The notes beneath the pieces were generated by a model. That model saw only the letters and a list, made by a program, of their open reading frames with translations, searched no databases and was not told the origin of the DNA. A stretch of DNA of 35,087 nt from Streptosporangiales bacterium (GTDB lineage: Bacteria; Actinomycetota; Actinomycetes; Streptosporangiales; WHST01). Location: assembly GCA_009379955.1 (NCBI GenBank), contig WHST01000069.1:1-35087 (forward strand). The letters run 5' to 3'. Both the position numbers and the translations under genes were made by a program. Each line of letters starts with the position of its first letter. The stretch's first letter is position 1. Positions 30,885-35,087 of the stretch are shown here, piece by piece.

Positions 30885-32093
30885 GTGAACAAGCGCACGC
30901 GTCGCCTCGTCATCGTCAACGCCTCCCTGGCGGTCCTGCTCGTCGTCGCCGCCGCCGGCGGGTACCTGCTGCTCTTCCGCGACGACGGCGACGCCGATGC
31001 GAGCGACCTGCGCACGGTGGCGGTCGCCCGCGGCACGGTCGAGGCGACGGTCTCGGCGAGCGGCACCGTCGGCCCCTCGCGGAGCGCGAACGTCGACTTC
31101 GGCACATCGGGCACCGTCGAGAAGGTGCGAGTGAAGGCCGGTGACGAGGTCGCCGAGGGAGACGTGCTCGCCCGCCTCGACGACACCGCCGCGCAGCAGG
31201 CACTGACCGCCGCGGAGTCGAAGCTGACCGCGGCCGAGGAGGCACGGGCCGAGCTCGACGACTCCGACCAGGACCCCAGCGACTCGCAGGTCGCCTCGGC
31301 CCAGGCGAACGTCGACATGGCGGAGGCCGAGGTGTCGCAGGCTCAGGCCGACCTCGACGCCACCAAGCTCACCGCACCGATGTCCGGCACGGTGCTCGCG
31401 GTCAACGGAACCGCCGGGTCCTCCGCGTCCGGCAGCGGGTCGAGCGGATCCGGCGACACCGGCGACTCGGGTGACACCGGCGACACCGGTGACACGGGCG
31501 ACACCGGCAACGGCAGCGGCTCGTCCGGTGACCTCGACCTGGAGAGCGGGTTCGTGGTCCTCGGTGACCTCGACCACCTCGTGGTGGACGCGTCGTTCGC
31601 CGAGGCCGACACCGCGAAACTGAAGACGAAGCAGAACGCGACCCTGACGTTCCCCGCCCTCCCGGACACCGAGTCCTCCGGCAAGGTCGGCTCGATCGGC
31701 CTCACCGGCAGCAACGAGGACGGCGTGACCCGCTACGACGTCCGAGTGAGCCTGACCAAGCCGCCGAAGGGCCTGAAGGTCGGGCAGACCGCGACGATCT
31801 CCGTCGTGACGCAGCGCGCCACCGACGTCGTGTACGTGCCGACGATCGCCCTGCAGGGCAGCGGCGACCAGGCGAGCGTCAACGTGCTGCGCGACGGCAG
31901 GTCGGTGTCGACGCCGGTGACGACCGGCGTCAAGGGCGACACGTTCACCGAGATCAGCAGCGGCCTGTCCGAGGGCGACAAGGTCGTCCTCGCCGACTCC
32001 ACCGGGGGCTCGTCGCAGCAGACCGGCGGCGGCGAGCCACAGGTCAGGCGGGTCGGGCCCGGCGACAAGCCGGGAGTGGTGCAGAAGCCATGA
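30885..32093 (+). CDS. MacA-like periplasmic/extracytoplasmic adaptor (membrane fusion protein)
   Basis: 402 residues. One N-terminal membrane anchor (about 8-30) precedes a split lipoyl domain (VSASGTVGPSRSANVDFG ... LTAPMSGTVLAVNGTAG). A helical hairpin rich in Ala/Glu/Gln lies between its halves (about 100-155). The beta-barrel and membrane-proximal domains follow, with TATISVVTQRATDVVYVPTIAL. Inserted after the lipoyl domain is a low-complexity Gly/Asp/Thr/Ser loop (about 178-220). GTG 30885 is chosen for the anchor just after it; the Shine-Dalgarno sequence is weak. It probably links the MacB-like permease to its substrate outside the membrane. Stop overlaps the ATPase start. Confidence 0.9.
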   Translation: MNKRTRRLVIVNASLAVLLVVAAAGGYLLLFRDDGDADASDLRTVAVARGTVEATVSASGTVGPSRSANVDFGTSGTVEKVRVKAGDEVAEGDVLARLDDTAAQQALTAAESKLTAAEEARAELDDSDQDPSDSQVASAQANVDMAEAEVSQAQADLDATKLTAPMSGTVLAVNGTAGSSASGSGSSGSGDTGDSGDTGDTGDTGDTGNGSGSSGDLDLESGFVVLGDLDHLVVDASFAEADTAKLKTKQNATLTFPALPDTESSGKVGSIGLTGSNEDGVTRYDVRVSLTKPPKGLKVGQTATISVVTQRATDVVYVPTIALQGSGDQASVNVLRDGRSVSTPVTTGVKGDTFTEISSGLSEGDKVVLADSTGGSSQQTGGGEPQVRRVGPGDKPGVVQKP

Positions 32094-32803
32094 CCAACGT
32101 CATCGAGACCCACGACCTCACCAAGGTCTACGGCGCCGGCGACACCGCCGTCCACGCCCTGCGCGGCGTGACCCTGCGGATCGGGAGCGGCGAGTACGTC
32201 GCCGTGATGGGCGCGTCCGGCTCGGGCAAGTCGACGCTGATGCACCTGCTCGGCTGCCTCGACGTCCCCAGCGCAGGGCGCTACCTGCTCGACGGCACCG
32301 ACGTCGCCGAGCTCGACGCACACACGCTCGGCGTGGTGCGCAACCGCAGGATCGGCTTCGTCTTCCAGGCGTTCAACCTCGTGCCGCGGATGACGGCGCT
32401 CGACAACGTGGCACTCCCCCTCGTATATGCGCGCGTCAGGACGCGCCGCCGCCGCACCCGCGCGCAGGAGGCACTCGCCTCCGTCGGCCTCGACGACCGC
32501 GGTGGGCACCGGCCGAACGAGCTCTCCGGCGGGCAGCAGCAACGGGTGGCGATCGCGAGGGCGCTCGTCAACGATCCCGCGCTGATCCTCGCGGACGAAC
32601 CCACCGGCAACCTCGACTCCGACTCCTCGGCCGAGGTGCTGGCGATGCTCGATCGGCTCAACGGCGCCGGACGCACCGTCGTCGTCATCACCCACGAGTC
32701 CGAGGTGGCGCAGCACGCGCGACGCGTCGTGTCGCTCCGCGACGGCCGTGTCGTCGACGACGCCCCGACCGTCCGCCTCGCGGCCGCAGGCGGTGCGCGA
32801 TGA
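32090..32803 (+). CDS. MacB/LolD-type ABC transporter ATPase
   Basis: 237 residues. Walker A is MGASGSGKSTLMHLLG (about 40-55), the Q-loop FVFQAFNLVPRMTALDNV, the signature LSGGQQQRVAIARAL, Walker B LILADEPTGNLDS and the switch His in VVVITHESEVA. The sequence ADEPTGNLDS and the AFNL Q-loop place it in the MacB/LolD/FtsE group, whose ATPases power mechanotransmission rather than import. Starts and stops overlap both neighbours as ATGA. Confidence 0.94.
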   Translation: MTNVIETHDLTKVYGAGDTAVHALRGVTLRIGSGEYVAVMGASGSGKSTLMHLLGCLDVPSAGRYLLDGTDVAELDAHTLGVVRNRRIGFVFQAFNLVPRMTALDNVALPLVYARVRTRRRRTRAQEALASVGLDDRGGHRPNELSGGQQQRVAIARALVNDPALILADEPTGNLDSDSSAEVLAMLDRLNGAGRTVVVITHESEVAQHARRVVSLRDGRVVDDAPTVRLAAAGGAR

Positions 32804-33996
32804 ACCTCTTCGAGGTCATGCGGTCCGCGCTGCACGGCCTGCTCGCCAACAAGCTCCGCTCCGTCCTGACCATGCTCGGCGTGCTCATCGGCGTCGCGTC
32901 GGTCATCCTGCTCGTGGCCGTCGGCACCGGTTCGGCGCGACAGGTGCAGGAGAGCATCGACCAGCTCGGGACCAACACGCTCACCGTGATGAGCAGCGGC
33001 GGCGGCTCCGGCGTCAGCGACACGGGCTTCACGCCCGAGCTGGTGGAGGCGCTCGGCGACAAGGACTACACGCCGGACGTCCGGAGCGTCACGCCGCAGG
33101 TGATGTCCGACCAGACGCTGGTCAACGCCGACGTGAGCTACGACGCCCAGGTGATCGGCACGGTCCCGTCCTACTTCGAGGCGACGAACAGTCCGGTCGC
33201 GAACGGACAGGCGTTCACGTCCGCGCAGCAGGAGGACCGCAGCCACGTGGTCGTCCTGGGGGCGACCGTCGCGCAGGAGCTGTACGGCATCGCCGACCCC
33301 GTTGGCCGCCAGGTGACGATCGCCGGCATGCCGTTCCTCGTGGTCGGCGTGCTCGAGGACAAGGGCAGCGCCGGTTTCTCCGACACCAGCGACTCCGTCG
33401 TCGCCCCGCTGTCGGCCGTCCAGGACGCGATGACCGGTTACGGCCCGGTCGACCAGCTCGTGGTGCAGGCGACGAGCGCGGAGACCGTCGGGCTCGCAGA
33501 GGCCGAGATCACGGCAGTGCTCGACCAGCAGCTCGACGTGACCGATCCCAGCGACCCGCCGTACCGGATCCTCAACCAGCAGCAGATCCAGGAGACCGGC
33601 CAGCAGGCGACGACGACGTTCACCGTGCTGCTCGCGGCGATCGCGGCGATCAGCCTGCTCGTCGGCGGGATCGGGATCACCAACATCATGCTCGTCACGG
33701 TGACCGAACGAACCCGCGAGATCGGCATCCGCAAGGCACTGGGCGCACCCCGCGGCGCCGTTCTCGGTCAGTTCCTCGCCGAGGCGACGCTGCTCAGCCT
33801 GCTCGGCGGTGTGCTCGGGATCGTGCTCGGCGTCGCCGGCAGCCGTTTCACGATCATGGGCGTGCAGCCGGAGATCGTCCCGGCGTCCGTCATCGCCGCG
33901 CTCGGCGTGTCCCTCGCCATCGGGGTCTTCTTCGGCGGGTACCCGGCCAACCGGGCAGCGGCACTCCCACCCATCCGCGCCCTCCGTTACGAATGA
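32800..33996 (+). CDS. MacB-like FtsX-family permease
   Basis: 398 residues. TM1 is at about 20-47 (SVLTMLGVLIGVASVILLVAVGTG). A large extracytoplasmic domain (about 50-275) starts SARQVQESIDQLGTNTLTVMS. Three C-terminal helices (about 275-298, 325-355, 362-385) include the FtsX signature region GIGITNIMLVTVTERTREIG followed by RKALGAP. The layout is that of MacB, with the ATPase on a separate chain. Likely substrates are antimicrobial peptides, lipids or macrolide-like compounds. ATG overlaps the ATPase stop. Confidence 0.93.
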   Translation: MNLFEVMRSALHGLLANKLRSVLTMLGVLIGVASVILLVAVGTGSARQVQESIDQLGTNTLTVMSSGGGSGVSDTGFTPELVEALGDKDYTPDVRSVTPQVMSDQTLVNADVSYDAQVIGTVPSYFEATNSPVANGQAFTSAQQEDRSHVVVLGATVAQELYGIADPVGRQVTIAGMPFLVVGVLEDKGSAGFSDTSDSVVAPLSAVQDAMTGYGPVDQLVVQATSAETVGLAEAEITAVLDQQLDVTDPSDPPYRILNQQQIQETGQQATTTFTVLLAAIAAISLLVGGIGITNIMLVTVTERTREIGIRKALGAPRGAVLGQFLAEATLLSLLGGVLGIVLGVAGSRFTIMGVQPEIVPASVIAALGVSLAIGVFFGGYPANRAAALPPIRALRYE

Positions 33997-34030
33997 CGCC
34001 GTCCGTCCACGCCTGGGAGGAGAACCACCC

Positions 34031-34534
34031 ATGACCGCACCACTCGACGAACCCGACCGCGCGGCGCCGCCGGACGAGGGGCCGGCGGCGCCGCCACCCC
34101 CGGCGCCCAGACGTTCCCGGTTGCCCACGCTGACCCTCGCCCTCGCCGGTGTGCTCGTCCTCGTGCTCGGCTTCGTCGGCGGCATCGGCGTGAGCCGGCT
34201 GACCGGCGGGGGCCCGCAGGCGGGCGGCCCCGGCGGCACGCCGCTCACCAAGCAGTCCGCGATGGTGGACGGGGCCGGCGTCACGCTCGGCACGATCGAG
34301 CGGATCGACGGCAACACGGTCTATGTGAAGACCCCCGACGGCAAGACGGTCAAGGTCAACGCGTCCGACAAGACCGAGGTGCGGGTCAGCAGCACCGCCT
34401 CGGTCGACGATCTCGAGCCGGGCGAGAACGTCGTCGTCCGAGGCGACGCGGACGACAAGGGCTCGGTCGAAGCGGACCGCATCGACCAGGGCGGGGACCT
34501 CCCCACGCGGTCCGGCCGCACCAGGGGACCCTGA
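34031..34534 (+). CDS. Single-pass membrane protein with DUF5666 domain
   Basis: 167 residues. A Pro/Ala/Asp-rich cytoplasmic N-terminus (about 1-30) precedes one membrane helix (about 32-54). The extracytoplasmic part holds a DUF5666-like beta domain (about 85-150): GTIERIDGNTVYVKTPDGKT, VNASDKTEVR, LEPGENVVVRGD and GSVEADRI. ATG 34031 has GGGAGGAG 9 bases upstream. It follows the MacB permease by 34 bases and is probably in the same operon. Function is unknown; by context it may assist the efflux system at the cell surface. Confidence 0.85.
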   Translation: MTAPLDEPDRAAPPDEGPAAPPPPAPRRSRLPTLTLALAGVLVLVLGFVGGIGVSRLTGGGPQAGGPGGTPLTKQSAMVDGAGVTLGTIERIDGNTVYVKTPDGKTVKVNASDKTEVRVSSTASVDDLEPGENVVVRGDADDKGSVEADRIDQGGDLPTRSGRTRGP

Positions 34535-34566
34535 CGGAGCATGATCAACTTTTTTCGCGCGAGGTC

Positions 34567-34595
34567 TTCCCAAGCCGGATCGAAGGTCCTACATT
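34567..34595 (+). promoter_or_regulatory. Possible promoter of the 27-residue peptide unit
   Basis: TTCCCA (34567-34572) and TACATT (34590-34595) are separated by 17 bases; each matches the housekeeping consensus at four of six positions. The surrounding 34545-34660 is clearly AT-richer than the genes either side. TTGACT at 34594 is an alternative -35 box, but no good -10 box follows it. Confidence 0.35.
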
Positions 34596-34613
34596 GACTA
34601 CACAGAGCAAGCA

Positions 34614-34634
34614 ATCATCACAACCAGTGATGAT
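34614..34634 (+). promoter_or_regulatory. Short inverted repeat in the peptide leader
   Basis: ATCATCAC and GTGATGAT flank a 5-base AACCA loop, 35 bases before the peptide start. It could be an RNA stem-loop in the leader or a regulator site. Confidence 0.6.
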
Positions 34635-34669
34635 CAGAAGATGCTCGACACCGGCCGAAAGGGGGGTTC

Positions 34670-34753
34670 ATGGGTCTGCTTTCCGGACTACTGAGCGCCG
34701 TTACCGCATTGCTCGCGTCGCTTGGTGTGGAGGTTCCGCCGCTGCCCATGTAG
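34670..34753 (+). CDS. 27-residue hydrophobic peptide
   Basis: ATG 34670 is preceded by GAAAGGGGGG, a strong ribosome binding site at close spacing. The peptide begins MGLLSGLLSAVTALLASLGV and ends in EVPPLPM. The first 20 residues would form a small-residue-rich hydrophobic or amphipathic helix, and the Pro-rich end would break it. There is no cysteine, charge cluster or leader/core boundary typical of a known modified peptide. It sits alone between a likely promoter and a strong terminator, which supports a real gene. It could be a membrane peptide, a signalling peptide or the coding part of a dual-function small RNA. No family recognised. Confidence 0.55.
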   Translation: MGLLSGLLSAVTALLASLGVEVPPLPM

Positions 34754-34756
34754 AGA

Positions 34757-34784
34757 CCACGTAGCTCTCGGGGGGGTTACGTGG
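34757..34784 (+). other. Hairpin after the peptide stop
   Basis: CCACGTA (34757-34763) and TACGTGG (34778-34784) form a 7-bp stem with a 14-base loop containing seven G residues. It starts 4 bases after the peptide stop and precedes the main terminator by 10 bases. Confidence 0.6.
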
Positions 34785-34793
34785 CACCTCACC

Positions 34794-34848
34794 GGGGCTC
34801 GGTCGGGAGAAATGAGGGCTCCCCCGACCGAGCCCCACTTCTTTCTCA
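34794..34848 (+). terminator. Strong intrinsic terminator of the peptide unit
   Basis: GGGGCTCGGTCGGG (34794-34807) and CCCGACCGAGCCCC (34823-34836) form a perfect 14-bp stem with a 15-base loop, followed by ACTTCTTTCTC on the plus strand. Confidence 0.85.
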
Positions 34849-34850
34849 CG

Positions 34851-34881
34851 CGTCCCCGTCCGGCACGTCCGGGCGGGGACG
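34851..34881. other. Strong hairpin downstream of the terminator
   Basis: CGTCCCCG, a T and CCGG pair with CCGG, a G and CGGGGACG around a 5-base CACGT loop: 13 pairs including one T-G wobble. It has no T-run on the plus strand, so it may be an RNA structure for what follows or a terminator for a minus-strand transcript. Confidence 0.65.
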
Positions 34882-34916
34882 TTCACGTGTTGCGCTCCGA
34901 GGGGTCGACGGCGGAG

Positions 34917-34970
34917 CTTCACCTCACCGACGTGGACTGCACCCTCTCCCGGCACGAGGTGAAGTCCACG
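34917..34970. other. Two interlocked inverted repeats
   Basis: CTTCACCTC (34917-34925) pairs with GAGGTGAAG (34956-34964). CGTGGACT (34931-34938) pairs with AGTCCACG (34963-34970). The pairs are interleaved and their right arms share two bases, so the full stems cannot form together except as a slightly shortened pseudoknot. The element lies 55 bases before the small CxxC protein start. Confidence 0.65.
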
Positions 34971-35025
34971 TTGATCACGTTAACCTCGGTCTTTCACACC
35001 TGGTGGGGCGACACGGGGTGTGGTG

Positions 35026-35087
35026 ATGCGAAAGTGCCTTGTCTGCAAGGGAAACTGGGACTTGTCGACGGTCCTGTTGCTCTTGGA
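35026..35087 (+). CDS. Start of a small CxxC protein, cut by the window edge
   Basis: ATG 35026 opens a frame reading MRKCLVCKGNW with a CxxC pair, then a Leu/Val-rich stretch, and is still open at the end of the window. GGGGTGTGG lies just upstream as a modest ribosome binding site. A zinc-ribbon or rubredoxin-like start is possible. With only 20 codons visible I cannot name it. Confidence 0.3.
   Translation, partial: MRKCLVCKGNWDLSTVLLLL

Noticed and set aside
34701-34955. Minus-strand frame across the terminator region
   Set aside because: It runs through the perfect terminator stem and hairpins, has no convincing ribosome binding site and no recognised sequence.

Overview
The window is GC-rich chromosomal DNA from a member of the Actinomycetota (high-GC Gram-positive). 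Evidence for this is the strong G/C third-position bias, frequent GTG starts, ATGA stop/start overlaps, and the conserved actinobacterial order ffh - rpsP - khpA - rimM - trmD - rplS - lepB - rnhB - DUF2469. I cannot fix the genus from sequence alone.

Layout. 1-142: part of a 44-bp tandem repeat array ending in a hairpin. 172-1461 (-): a class III aminotransferase. 1627-4138 (+): a small secreted Asp-rich protein, a sensor histidine kinase and an OmpR-type response regulator, preceded by operator-like direct repeats. 4151-4576 (-): a small membrane protein (DUF6069-like). 4723-7238 (+): a NodIJ/DrrAB-type ABC-2 exporter with one ATPase and two permeases. 7249-13477 (-): the ribosome/SRP/signal-peptidase housekeeping cluster. 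13613-19326 (+): a complete branched-chain amino acid type ABC importer (livK-H-M-G-F); two mini-ORFs bridge the livH/livM and livM/livG gaps, with ATGA overlaps at both ends of each. 19451-23088 (-): a peptidoglycan-recycling operon (nagZ, murR, murQ). 23361-24068 (+): a flavin-binding PPOX-fold protein. 24217-27154 (-): a MerR regulator with a cytosolic VIT/vWA protein. 27274-29576 (+): a PadR regulator with a 14-TM MFS drug exporter. Two perfect palindromes lie between the divergent regulators.

29533-30835 is the most unusual part. A roughly 1.1-kb block on the minus strand carries a small helical protein, a DUF6883-like domain and a DUF4926-like partner. It looks like a polymorphic toxin/immunity cassette. 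The helical protein and the DUF6883 domain share one reading frame, interrupted by a single TAG. The block is bracketed by a diverged duplicate of the 3' end of the MFS gene and by a perfect 18-bp direct repeat, and its codon use is less GC-biased than its neighbours'. It therefore looks like an acquired cassette placed at a gene's 3' end.

30885-34534 (+) is a MacAB-like efflux operon (membrane fusion protein, ATPase, FtsX-type permease) followed by a single-TM DUF5666 protein. 34540-34850 is a compact unit holding a 27-residue hydrophobic peptide with a strong ribosome binding site and a strong intrinsic terminator. The last 230 bases hold another strong hairpin, two interlocked inverted repeats and the start of a small CxxC protein cut by the window edge.

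A 22-bp motif recurring every 31 bp appears as a three-copy array in two distant intergenic regions (19350-19433 and 30743-30826). Family names come from recognising protein sequences by eye; no database search was run.
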